Assembly: GCA_041658245.1 (NCBI GenBank)
Contig: JBBAAM010000015.1
Coordinates: forward strand, 3,605-67,604
Reading direction: 5' to 3'
DNA: 64,000 nucleotides
Source of the DNA: Fen-1258 sp041658245
Lineage (GTDB): Bacteria > Bacteroidota > Ignavibacteria > Ignavibacteriales > Melioribacteraceae
Position numbers and translations under genes: made by a program. Numbering within the stretch: position 1 is the first letter of the stretch; every line of letters begins with the position of its first letter. Under the pieces are notes generated by a model, which saw nothing but the letters and a program-made list of their open reading frames with translations, did not search any database and had not been told where the DNA came from. Positions 24,882 through 33,779 of this stretch are shown here, piece by piece.

Positions 24882-27800
24882 TTATTCAACGCCACTGTAC
24901 AACTCATCAATCTCTTTTTGAATCTCAATTGTTTTTGAGAGTGCAGTAATGATTTTGCAATAGATTTGAATTTCTTCACTTGATAAAACTCTTCCTTTGC
25001 GATCCTTTAGCCATTTATCGCAAACCTGATAACCGCCGATTTGATATTTCCAGACTTCTTCTTTTATGTTATTAAAATATTGTTCGGTATTAATCCAGAC
25101 TTTTTCATTTTCATATGATAACTTCTCAATTTTATTCGCTCCATCTCCATTTAGTTTTCTTATTTGTTTTTCCAAATCTTTGGATTTAAGAAGATGTAGT
25201 TCTGCAAGATGCTCGCCAAGTTTGCCAAGTTTGATAAACAGTTTGTAATCTTTTGTAAAAGGTACGCGCGGGAAATCTATTTTAAGAAACTCCGCATACT
25301 TTTTGCGGTATGTATTGCTGAATAGAATTGCATAGATGTAATAAAATATTTGTTCTGGAGTACTTCCTCTTTTGAAATTCTTCCTTAAAAGCTCAAATAT
25401 TTCAGGGCTGATGTTTGGTTCTTTACCACCATATTTAACTTCAGGTTCAAATATAATCATCTGAGTAAAAGAACCTTTTTTCTTCTGTTCGGGGGCAGGA
25501 TAAATGTATAGAGGAAAAACCAATTCCCCACCACGGCGAAAAAGATTTAGATCAACAATATTTTCAGAAATAAAAACGATATCATAATTATCAGAACCAA
25601 TAGCACTTGCCTGTCTTCCAACACATAAAGCAATATTTTTATTTAACATGTGGCGCATTATTTCACGTCTTGGCATACAATGAAACCCACGTGATTTTCC
25701 TGTGTAATAAGTAAACCGAATATCAAATGGCCGATAAAGAATGGATTTGATATTTTCTTTTTCAAGGCCGCTTTCTTTTAGATCTGCCTGTGCATATTCT
25801 ATTTTCCAGTCTCTAACATCTTTTCTGAGATGATAGGTTTGTCTTGCGAGTTCAACATCTAATCGTGCGAATGTCTTAGTAGTATTCCATGCACTTTCTA
25901 AATTGTAATGTATTGTTAATTCATCACGAGCAGTGAATAATCCATTATTACTTTCAGGTAGTATTTCCGTTATCTTCGCAAACGAACCATAATGCTCTAG
26001 TAACTTATTATTCGTCGGTTGAAAAAGATAAAACTGTGGAATGGGAACGGCTTTTTTCCATTTAACAGTGTTAATATCGTTCTTAAAGAGCCAGTTATAT
26101 TTCTTTTCGCGCAATCCGTAAATCTCGGAATGAAAAACTTTATTGCTTTTATATTCTTTCTTGTTTTTAATAAAGAATGCAATTGCAACGCCTTGCTGAA
26201 TATCAAAAACATTTTCATCCTTAGAGCCGTCCGGCGCTTTCTCTTTTTTCAAACTGTTTCCATGAAGATCAAGAATATAAATTTCATCGAAACTGTTCAT
26301 CAAACTTTGCCGCATACCGCGGAAAGTTGGATTATCTAAATAGCTGTGATTTGTAATAAAACCAATCACTCCGCTTCCGGCTTGATCAATTTTCCATTGT
26401 GCAAAGCGGATGAACTTAACATAATCATCTTGCAGCCACTTCGGATTTTTTTCACCAAGAGGTTTGCCGTCAACTTCATGGTAAGCTTTAATTTCTTTAG
26501 ATATCCAATCGCCGGTATTAGATGAATGGCCTGAATACGGCGGGTTGCCAAGAATAACAAGTATCGGTTCTTGCTTCTTAATTTTTCCTGCTTCATGAGA
26601 TTCATGCGACAGTGAAGACATAGTAGGGAATTTAGATTCTTCAAGCTCTTGCATATCGAGAGTGTTGGTTAAATAATATTTCACACGCTCGTTGTCGTTC
26701 ATTTTATAACCAAGTTCCTCAAGAAGAAAAGCCATCTTCATGTGCCCGATAGCATACGGCGCCATCATCAATTCAAAAGCATAGTAATTTTCAAGTATAT
26801 TTTCCTTGATGAATGGACGAACAATACTTCTTCCAAATCTTTCTTCCATCTCTTTAACAATAAGTTGAATAGCTGCAGCAAGAAAGCTAAGAGTTCCGCC
26901 TGCCGGATCGAGAAGTGTAACATCTTTGTTCCCCAATCCATTATCCATTCCAAATTTTTCTTTTAGTATGATATGAAGCGATCGAACGATAAAAGAAACG
27001 ACGGGTTCTGGTGTATAATAAACTCCACGTTTCTCTCTTGTTGCGGGATCGTAGACTTCAAGAAAAGTTTCGTAGAAATGAAGTACAGGGTCGCTTCCTT
27101 TGCCTTGCACAAAATATTCTTCAAGAATTTTTTTAGTATCTGCAACATCCAATATATCAGCAATATCATCAACAATAGATTGCATCTGTTCGGGTAAATC
27201 CGAACTGGAAATAAATCTGAAAATATCTCTCAGAATGCCGATTGTTTTTGGAATGTAGTCGAAAGCTAAACGTCTGTTAAAGGTTTTATCCGCACGCAAA
27301 CGAGCGGCAAATAAACCGTATGTAATTGTTTGCGCGTAAAGATCGGCAAATTCCTCTTCATCAATTCCGGCAATAAGGAATTCTTTGAAAGCATTGTGAA
27401 AGCCAATTAAATTTTTATCGCCGTTGCGGAGTTCTTCTGCAATTACCTGGTCTTTTAGGAAGCGGGTTCTTTTGGCAAGTTCTGTTGCAAGTGTTTTGGC
27501 AGTAAAAGATTTTGGAATTGAATATGAAAGAAAGCGCTCGAGTAACAGAAAGAATTTTTCTTCGTTCTCTACAGCCGGAATAGTTCCAAGTTTTTTAATA
27601 ACCATTGATCGTGCGATTGAGATCTTGTCAAAGAGTTTGCCATCGCGGTAGAAACGGAAATCAGTAAAATTGGTGAGTATTACATTGGGAAAAGTTTTGA
27701 TATATCGTTGCAGTTGTTCAGAGTCTTCTATTTTATCAAGATCAACTCCTATTGTTTTTGCTTCTATGTAACCGATAATTCGGTGATGACCATCGGTAAT

Positions 27801-27986
27801 TTTGAAATCGGGGTTACCAGCTTCAGTTTGTTTTGGAAGAATAGTTACATGGATTTTTTTCTTTCTTCTGTCTTCGGAGTATTGTACTAATAGGTGGTCT
27901 AAAAATTTATAAAATGAATTTTCAGTAGAATCATCAGTGGAATATTGGTCTCTAAGTTTCTTTAGATAAGAGGAAATCATTAACAC
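24882..27986 (-). CDS. Single-chain restriction-modification enzyme (type IIG/ISP-like, no helicase)
   Basis: The 1034-residue protein joins nuclease, methyltransferase and target recognition in one chain. The N-terminal nuclease motif is PDFKI with IGYIEAKT (about residues 59-77, PD-(D/E)xK type). The adenine N6-methyltransferase has RGVYYTPEPVVSFIV, the SAM motif LLDPAGGTLSFL and the catalytic GNPPYSG. The last ~350 residues resemble the C-terminal specificity domain of type ISP enzymes. There is no DEAD-type helicase between nuclease and methylase, unlike ~1500-residue type ISP proteins, so cleavage should not need translocation. It ends 5 bp from the SRP RNA and lies next to uvrC. Confidence 0.85.
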   Translation of the reverse strand: MLMISSYLKKLRDQYSTDDSTENSFYKFLDHLLVQYSEDRRKKKIHVTILPKQTEAGNPDFKITDGHHRIIGYIEAKTIGVDLDKIEDSEQLQRYIKTFPNVILTNFTDFRFYRDGKLFDKISIARSMVIKKLGTIPAVENEEKFFLLLERFLSYSIPKSFTAKTLATELAKRTRFLKDQVIAEELRNGDKNLIGFHNAFKEFLIAGIDEEEFADLYAQTITYGLFAARLRADKTFNRRLAFDYIPKTIGILRDIFRFISSSDLPEQMQSIVDDIADILDVADTKKILEEYFVQGKGSDPVLHFYETFLEVYDPATREKRGVYYTPEPVVSFIVRSLHIILKEKFGMDNGLGNKDVTLLDPAGGTLSFLAAAIQLIVKEMEERFGRSIVRPFIKENILENYYAFELMMAPYAIGHMKMAFLLEELGYKMNDNERVKYYLTNTLDMQELEESKFPTMSSLSHESHEAGKIKKQEPILVILGNPPYSGHSSNTGDWISKEIKAYHEVDGKPLGEKNPKWLQDDYVKFIRFAQWKIDQAGSGVIGFITNHSYLDNPTFRGMRQSLMNSFDEIYILDLHGNSLKKEKAPDGSKDENVFDIQQGVAIAFFIKNKKEYKSNKVFHSEIYGLREKKYNWLFKNDINTVKWKKAVPIPQFYLFQPTNNKLLEHYGSFAKITEILPESNNGLFTARDELTIHYNLESAWNTTKTFARLDVELARQTYHLRKDVRDWKIEYAQADLKESGLEKENIKSILYRPFDIRFTYYTGKSRGFHCMPRREIMRHMLNKNIALCVGRQASAIGSDNYDIVFISENIVDLNLFRRGGELVFPLYIYPAPEQKKKGSFTQMIIFEPEVKYGGKEPNISPEIFELLRKNFKRGSTPEQIFYYIYAILFSNTYRKKYAEFLKIDFPRVPFTKDYKLFIKLGKLGEHLAELHLLKSKDLEKQIRKLNGDGANKIEKLSYENEKVWINTEQYFNNIKEEVWKYQIGGYQVCDKWLKDRKGRVLSSEEIQIYCKIITALSKTIEIQKEIDELYSGVE

Positions 27987-28050
27987 CCTTCAAATTTACG
28001 ATTCAAGATGCTCAACTTAATTCTTGAATTCAAGTATTACATAAAATCAT

Positions 28051-29862
28051 TTAATGGTATTTTTCAAATAATAACTTCGCCTTTGCCTCACCAATAATTT
28101 CTGCTAACGCTTTTTCATCAGTTTTTTTAATTTCGTCCAAACTGAATTTTGTTAAAAGTTTCTGCGCAACTTTTTCACCAATCCCTTTTATCTCCAGCAA
28201 CTCACTCGTTATCGTTCTTTTACTCCTCCGTTCACGGTGAAATGTAATTGCAAAACGGTGAGCTTCATCTCTAACATGTTGAAGAAGTTTCAAACTTGAT
28301 GACGTTTTCGGAATTGATTGCGCTTCAGATTCTCCCGGAAGAAAAACTTCTTCCAATCGTTTAGCTAAACCGATTATCTCATAATTTTTAATACCTAGAT
28401 AGTCGAGGGATTCAATTGCACTGGAAAGTTGTCCTTTACCACCGTCAACCATTATCAGATCCGGGACAGGCAATTTTTCTTCTTTTACTCTATTGTAACG
28501 CCGGGAAATAATTTCTTTCATGCTTGCAAAATCATCGGGTCCTTCAACTGTTTTAATAATGAACTTGCGGTATAAACTTTTCTTTGGTTTACCATCAACA
28601 AAAACAACCATGCTAGCTACTGCATCAGTTCCCTGAAGGTTGCTATTATCAAAACATTCAATTAATCGCGGAAGTTTTTTTAATCGTAAATCTCTCTGCA
28701 AAGCTGAAAGAACATACGGAACATTTCCTTCTTTCTTCATTTTCTGAAGCTGAATCTCTTTTAATTGGAATTCGGCATTATGTTTACACATTAACATTAG
28801 TGATTTAGTATCGCTTTGTCTTTGCGGAATAACGAACTTACATTTTTTTAATGCTTTTAAGTTTAACCATTCAATTAGTATTTCGGAATCTTCCGGTTCT
28901 ATTTCTAAAATAATTTCTCGCGGTACTTCAACAAACTCATTGTAATAAAATTTTATGATAGAAGTATAAATCTGTCCTAACTCTTCGTTTGCTTCAATAC
29001 TCAAATTTAATTGGCGTTTGCCGACAAGTTTTCCGGAACGGATATTTAATATTGTTGCTGCTACATCCTTGCCTTCAAACGCAGCGCTGATAACATCACG
29101 GTCTTCAAGATCATTTGTTACAATTTTTTGTTTTGAAGTATAAACTTGTAACTGATCAATCCTATCGCGTAGTTCTGCGGCTTTCTCAAATTCAAATCTC
29201 TCAGAAGCGCTTGTCATTTGCGATTTTAATTCTGAAATAAGCTCATCTGTTTTCCCGCGTAGAACTTTAATAATTTGATTAACCATTCCATTGTAATGTG
29301 CTTGAGTAACAAATCCTTCGCAAGGTCCTTCACATTTTTTAATGTGGTAATCAAGACAAACCTTAAATTTTTTCTTATCAATTGCTTCTTGTGTGATATC
29401 AAGTTTGCAGCTTCTAATTTTGAAAAGCTTGTTCAAAATGCGGAGAGAATTTTTCATGTTCTTAACATCGGTATAAGGACCAAAATATTTAGATCCGTCT
29501 TTTACAACATTCCTTGTCGGAAAGATTTGAGGGAACATTTCATTGGTAACGCGAATGTACGGGAATGATTTATCATCCTTAAGATTTATGTTATAGCGTG
29601 GTTTTAATTCTTTGATGAGATTATTTTCTAGAACTAATGCTTCAATCTCGGAATCGGTTACGATTAACTGAAGATCAAAAATTTTTGCAACAAGTACTTC
29701 CGTCTTTGGTGAATCAACTTTGATCTTAAAATATGAACGGACTCTATTACGTAGATTCTTAGCTTTACCTACGTATATCACTTTCCCTTTCTCATTAACA
29801 AATTGATAAATGCCGGGTGAGGAAGGAAGCGAGTTAAGTTTATCTTCTAAAACAGCATTCAT
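28051..29862 (-). CDS. uvrC: UvrABC excinuclease subunit C
   Basis: The 603-residue dual-incision nuclease of nucleotide excision repair. The GIY-YIG domain is at the N terminus (GIYQFVNEKGKVIYVGKAKN), then a cysteine-rich stretch (CKLD to CEGPCEGF), the UVR motif (FEKAAELRDRIDQL), the RNase H-like endonuclease core (CFDNSNLQGTDAVASMVVF, DLIMVDGGKGQLSSA) and the helix-hairpin-helix at the end (LEIKGIGEKVAQKLL). All key regions are present. It is separated from glgC by a perfect palindromic repeat. uvrA lies in the same window but is not linked. Confidence 0.97.
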   Translation of the reverse strand: MNAVLEDKLNSLPSSPGIYQFVNEKGKVIYVGKAKNLRNRVRSYFKIKVDSPKTEVLVAKIFDLQLIVTDSEIEALVLENNLIKELKPRYNINLKDDKSFPYIRVTNEMFPQIFPTRNVVKDGSKYFGPYTDVKNMKNSLRILNKLFKIRSCKLDITQEAIDKKKFKVCLDYHIKKCEGPCEGFVTQAHYNGMVNQIIKVLRGKTDELISELKSQMTSASERFEFEKAAELRDRIDQLQVYTSKQKIVTNDLEDRDVISAAFEGKDVAATILNIRSGKLVGKRQLNLSIEANEELGQIYTSIIKFYYNEFVEVPREIILEIEPEDSEILIEWLNLKALKKCKFVIPQRQSDTKSLMLMCKHNAEFQLKEIQLQKMKKEGNVPYVLSALQRDLRLKKLPRLIECFDNSNLQGTDAVASMVVFVDGKPKKSLYRKFIIKTVEGPDDFASMKEIISRRYNRVKEEKLPVPDLIMVDGGKGQLSSAIESLDYLGIKNYEIIGLAKRLEEVFLPGESEAQSIPKTSSSLKLLQHVRDEAHRFAITFHRERRSKRTITSELLEIKGIGEKVAQKLLTKFSLDEIKKTDEKALAEIIGEAKAKLLFEKYH

Positions 29863-29937
29863 ATATTTTATTGAATTAGTATCTCTTAATTAAAAAATGA
29901 AAATGTGAATTGCAATTAGTGTGGTAATAATATTTTA

Positions 29938-29965
29938 GTAGAGACGGGATATATCCCGTCTCTAC
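29938..29965. repeat. 28-bp perfect palindrome
   Basis: Perfect self-complementary sequence with arms GTAGAGACGGGATA and TATCCCGTCTCTAC, centred on GATATATC. It ends 3 bp from the glgC stop. No T tract follows on either strand, so it is a repeat of the GTAGAGACG type, known in many bacteria, rather than a plain terminator. Confidence 0.75.
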
Positions 29966-29968
29966 AGG

Positions 29969-31207
29969 TTATTTAAAAATGTAATTCTTTGGGATTACAA
30001 CAATACCCGTATCCGAAACAGTAAATTTTTTTCTGTCTAAATCGGGATCAAATCCAATCTCTGTGCCTTCAGGTACAACTACATTTTTATCAATGATTGT
30101 TCTTCTAAGTCTGGCATATCTACCAATATTACAATTATCAAAAATTATTGAATCGGTAATATATGTGTAACTGTTCACCCGTACATTAAAACCAACGATG
30201 GAACGTTCAACTAATCCGCCGGAGATTATTGTTCCGTCAGACACAAGAGAATTTATAGCACGTCCAACTCGTTCTCCTTCATGAGAAATTGTTTTAGCAG
30301 GCGGGTATTGCTGCTGTTGAGTTCGTAATGGCCAGTCATAGTCGTATAAATTAAAATGCGGATTAACATTTATCAGATCCATGCTTGCAGCATAATAACT
30401 GTCAATTGTGCCTACATCAATCCAATAAGGTTCATCTTTTTTGTTCTCATCAATGAATCTATATGCCTGAACTTGGTAATCATTTTTTAACATAAAGGGG
30501 ATAATATCTTTACCAAAATCATGATCGGGAATTTTTTCTTTTTCCATTTTGGCAAAAACTTCTTTTAATGCGGCAATATTAAAAACATAAATTCCCATGT
30601 TGACAAAAGAATGACCTTGTTTATCGGGAATAGTAGGAGGTGATTTTGGTTTTTCAATAAATGAAGAAACTTTATAGTTCGAGTCAATCTCAATTACACC
30701 AAAACGTGAAGCTTGTTCTTTTGGAACTTCAATTGCGGCTAAAGATAAATCTGCTTTCTTTTCTATATGATGCTGGATCATTTTTAAATAATCCATCTTA
30801 TAAATATGATCGCCGGATAAAATTAAGAGCCATTCGTAATGCTCATCTTCAAGCAGATTGAAGTTCTGACGGATCGCATTTGCAGTGCCCATATACCAGT
30901 TGTTGCTAATCTTGAATTGGGGCGGAATCGAATAGATAAATTCTCTTAACTCAGGGTTAAAAATATTCCAGGCCTCATAAAGGTGACGGTTAAGAGAATC
31001 GGATTTGTACTGAGTTAAAACAAAAATTTTTCTAAAACCTGAGTTTAAGCAATTGGAGAGAGTGAAATCAATTATTCTGTATTTCCCGCCGAAAGGAACG
31101 GAAGGTTTTGTTCTATCTTTTGTTAAGGGGAATAATCTTTCACCTTGTCCGCCAGCCAAAACCATTGTTAAAGTTTTTCTTAAAATTGTTGAACCGGTGT
31201 AAGCCAT
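29969..31207 (-). CDS. glgC: Glucose-1-phosphate adenylyltransferase
   Basis: The 412-residue ADP-glucose pyrophosphorylase makes the activated glucose for glycogen. Present are the nucleotide site AGGQGERLFPLTKDRTKPSV, YRIIDFTLSNCLNSG, the WYMGTANAIRQN segment, LSGDHIYKMDY, SFVNMGIYVF and YWIDVGTIDSYY, followed by a C-terminal left-handed helix domain (hexapeptide repeats) that ends VVIPKNYIFK. It stands alone with its own promoter and no other glg gene nearby. Confidence 0.96.
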   Translation of the reverse strand: MAYTGSTILRKTLTMVLAGGQGERLFPLTKDRTKPSVPFGGKYRIIDFTLSNCLNSGFRKIFVLTQYKSDSLNRHLYEAWNIFNPELREFIYSIPPQFKISNNWYMGTANAIRQNFNLLEDEHYEWLLILSGDHIYKMDYLKMIQHHIEKKADLSLAAIEVPKEQASRFGVIEIDSNYKVSSFIEKPKSPPTIPDKQGHSFVNMGIYVFNIAALKEVFAKMEKEKIPDHDFGKDIIPFMLKNDYQVQAYRFIDENKKDEPYWIDVGTIDSYYAASMDLINVNPHFNLYDYDWPLRTQQQQYPPAKTISHEGERVGRAINSLVSDGTIISGGLVERSIVGFNVRVNSYTYITDSIIFDNCNIGRYARLRRTIIDKNVVVPEGTEIGFDPDLDRKKFTVSDTGIVVIPKNYIFK

Positions 31208-31232
31208 AGCAGTCTCTTACGTAGTTAATGAA

Positions 31233-31261
31233 AATATATCTAATTAGTAATTGATTGGCAA
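31233..31261 (-). promoter_or_regulatory. Promoter of glgC
   Basis: On the minus strand TTGCCA (31256-31261) and TATATT (31233-31238) are exactly 17 bp apart, and the latter is followed by TT, so the set also reads TTG-N20-TATATTTT. The predicted transcript starts about 20 nt before the ATG at 31207. Confidence 0.55.
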
Positions 31262-31321
31262 TTAAAGAAATTGTTAACTTTGAAATGAAATTCATACTTA
31301 ACCTCTTATAAATTTTCTTCA

Positions 31322-33043
31322 ATGCTAAAACGGAAAAATATTCTATTTACCGGTCTTGCAATCTTTGCAGTATTACTGTTGATTGTAGGATATCTTATAA
31401 TAAAATGGGCTTTAAATAATTTAGATCCGCTTAAACGAACGCAACAAGCCATCTCTCTTGTTACAAAAATGAAAGATTTCAATGAAAAAGAACTTGAAAT
31501 TTATAATCCTAAAAACCAAAGAGCTGTTGATGTAAAACATTACCTTATCAATCTTGATCTGTATCCGGAACAGAATAAAATATTTGGTGATGTTACCATC
31601 AGCTTAAAAATAAATGATAAGCAGTCTGATAGATTCGAAATTAATCTTTATGATAATTTTAAGATTAGTGATATTAAGGTGAACGGTGAACGAGCAGATT
31701 ATAAACAAACAGAGAAGGTTTTGTCTATTCTGAAAAAAAATAAAGAGATAGATTCGGCAGTTGTTAGAATTCAATATGAAGGAACACCAAAAAGTTTGGG
31801 CTTCGGTTCATTCAATTTTGAGGAAGTGGATGGACATCTGCAGACTTATACATTAAGCGAGCCGATCTTTGCTTCAACATGGTTTCCGTGTATTGATTTG
31901 CCCGATGATAAAGCTTTGTTAGATATTTATGTTACAAATGATTCATCTAACATTTCTCTTTCAAATGGAAAATTGATTGATGTTAAATCAATCAAAGCGC
32001 GAAGAACTTATCACTGGAAAACATTTTATCCTATTGCAACTTATTTGATTGTTGTTTATTCCGGTAATTATAAAACTTATTCTGAAAAATACAGATCAGT
32101 TACAGGTGACACGCTTAATCTTTCTTACTATGCGCTTTCAAATAATATTGAAGAAGCCAAAAAAGATTTTTCCGGTCACGGTTCTTATATAAAAGTATTT
32201 GAAGAATTATTCGGACCTTATCCGTTCATAAAAGAAAAATACAGCGTTGCCGAGTTTTGGTGGATGGGCGGTGCGATGGAAAATCAGACACTTACGGGAA
32301 TCGGTTCTAATTATATAAGTGGATTACGGCTTAGCACAGATATGTTGATTCACGAACTTTCACATCATTGGTGGGGAAATGCTATTACTCCGAAAACATG
32401 GAAAGATATTTGGCTCAATGAAGGATTTGCTACTTATTCGGTGGCGTTGTATTGGGAAAAACAAGCGGGCTTCGGTGCGCTTCAATCAACATTAAATGCA
32501 AAATTTGGAAAGTTTGATCACGGTTCTCTTTACAATCCAGGTAATGCTTTGTTCGGATATCTCGTTTATAATAAAGGCGGATGGGTTCTGCATATGTTGA
32601 GAAAGGAAGTTGGTGATGGTGTATTTTTCAAAATATTGAAAGAGTATTTTCTTAAATACAAATATAGCAATGCTTCAACGGAGGATTTTAAGAATCTTTG
32701 TGAAAAAATATCTAAAAAGAATTTGAATCAGTTTTTTAATCAATGGGTTTATAAAGGGGAGGGAATAATTGAAATTGAAGCCGATTGGACGCAGGTTCAA
32801 TCAAATAATAATTTTAATTTAGAAATTAGAATAAAACAGTTACAAAAAGGTTATGATATTTATAAATTTCCTATTGATATAAAATTGATTTATGATAAAC
32901 ATGATGATTATACCGTCTCAACTGTTTTTGTTTCGTCGAGAGATACTGTTATAAATATTCAGTCTAAGAAGAAGCCGGCAAAAATTATTTTGGATCCTGA
33001 TAAATGGCTTCTTGCAAATATTAAAATGGTTAATGATAATTAA
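31322..33043 (+). CDS. M1-family metallopeptidase, membrane anchored
   Basis: A 573-residue zinc aminopeptidase-like protein. An N-terminal membrane helix (ILFTGLAIFAVLLLIVGYLII) anchors it, the catalytic part facing the periplasm. The exopeptidase motif appears as GGAMENQTL and the zinc motif as HELSHHWWGN followed 18 residues later by the ligand glutamate (LNEGFATY). It is short compared with PepN and lacks the C-terminal helical ERAP1-like domain, as do the ~600-residue M1 proteins of Bacteroidota. It is followed 12 bp later by lpxH and then a PBP1A gene. Confidence 0.9.
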   Translation: MLKRKNILFTGLAIFAVLLLIVGYLIIKWALNNLDPLKRTQQAISLVTKMKDFNEKELEIYNPKNQRAVDVKHYLINLDLYPEQNKIFGDVTISLKINDKQSDRFEINLYDNFKISDIKVNGERADYKQTEKVLSILKKNKEIDSAVVRIQYEGTPKSLGFGSFNFEEVDGHLQTYTLSEPIFASTWFPCIDLPDDKALLDIYVTNDSSNISLSNGKLIDVKSIKARRTYHWKTFYPIATYLIVVYSGNYKTYSEKYRSVTGDTLNLSYYALSNNIEEAKKDFSGHGSYIKVFEELFGPYPFIKEKYSVAEFWWMGGAMENQTLTGIGSNYISGLRLSTDMLIHELSHHWWGNAITPKTWKDIWLNEGFATYSVALYWEKQAGFGALQSTLNAKFGKFDHGSLYNPGNALFGYLVYNKGGWVLHMLRKEVGDGVFFKILKEYFLKYKYSNASTEDFKNLCEKISKKNLNQFFNQWVYKGEGIIEIEADWTQVQSNNNFNLEIRIKQLQKGYDIYKFPIDIKLIYDKHDDYTVSTVFVSSRDTVINIQSKKKPAKIILDPDKWLLANIKMVNDN

Positions 33044-33055
33044 ATAATTTACCTA

Positions 33056-33778
33056 ATGAAGAAAACTTATTTTTTCATATCGGATATTCATTTGGGACTT
33101 CAATCCCGGGAAGTTGAAAAAGAAAAAGAAAAACTTCTTGTAAAGTTTTTAGATTATGCACGAACATCTTGTGATGAATTATTTATTATCGGCGATCTTT
33201 TTGATTATTGGTTCGAATATAAGCGCGTTATTCAAAAAGGATTTATTAAGACACTTGCCGCTCTTGCAGAATTTGCCGATTCAGGTAAGAAAGTCCATTA
33301 TGTTATCGGTAACCACGATTTTCTTCATCGTGATTTTTTTGAGAAAGAGATCGGAGTAAAACTTTACGGTGCGCCAATTGATGTTTTATTAAATGATAAA
33401 AGATTTTTTATGGCTCATGGTGATGGATTGGTCAAGAATGATCTTGGTTATAAAATATTAAAAAAGATTCTTCGCAATAAATATTTACAAAAAATTTATT
33501 CATTAATTCATCCCGATCTGGGGATTAAGATAGCTAGTTCAACAAGTAAAACAAGCCGTGATTACACAGCTAATAAAAACTATGGAAAAGTTGACGGGTT
33601 GTTCGAAACAGCAAAATTAAAAATTGATTCCGGATTTGATGTTGTAATCTTCGGTCACTCGCATCTTAGAACATTTGAAAAATACAAAAACGGCAGTTAT
33701 ATAAATCTTGGTTCATGGCTTGATAAACCATGCTATGGAAAATTTTCCGAAACATTTGAGATAATCGACTGGGAATAA
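33056..33778 (+). CDS. lpxH: UDP-2,3-diacylglucosamine pyrophosphatase
   Basis: The 240-residue calcineurin-like phosphoesterase that makes lipid X in lipid A synthesis. Metal ligands are seen in order: SDIHLG (D10, H12), IIGDLFDYW, IGNHDFLH, MAHGDGL and FGHSHLR. The size and the middle helical lid (LIHPDLGIKIASSTSKTSRDY) fit LpxH rather than LpxI or LpxG. It marks the organism as Gram-negative with lipid A. It is 12 bp after the M1 gene and 1 bp before the PBP1A start. Confidence 0.9.
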   Translation: MKKTYFFISDIHLGLQSREVEKEKEKLLVKFLDYARTSCDELFIIGDLFDYWFEYKRVIQKGFIKTLAALAEFADSGKKVHYVIGNHDFLHRDFFEKEIGVKLYGAPIDVLLNDKRFFMAHGDGLVKNDLGYKILKKILRNKYLQKIYSLIHPDLGIKIASSTSKTSRDYTANKNYGKVDGLFETAKLKIDSGFDVVIFGHSHLRTFEKYKNGSYINLGSWLDKPCYGKFSETFEIIDWE

Positions 33779-33779
33779 G

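Noticed and set aside
26366..27197. Several short frames on both strands inside the single-chain restriction gene
   Set aside because: All lie within a continuous 1034-codon gene with recognised motifs; their compositions are those of shadows.
28023..28034. CTTGAATTCAAG palindrome between the restriction gene and uvrC
   Set aside because: Only 12 bp in an AT-rich spacer, no T tract and no second copy noticed; chance is likely.
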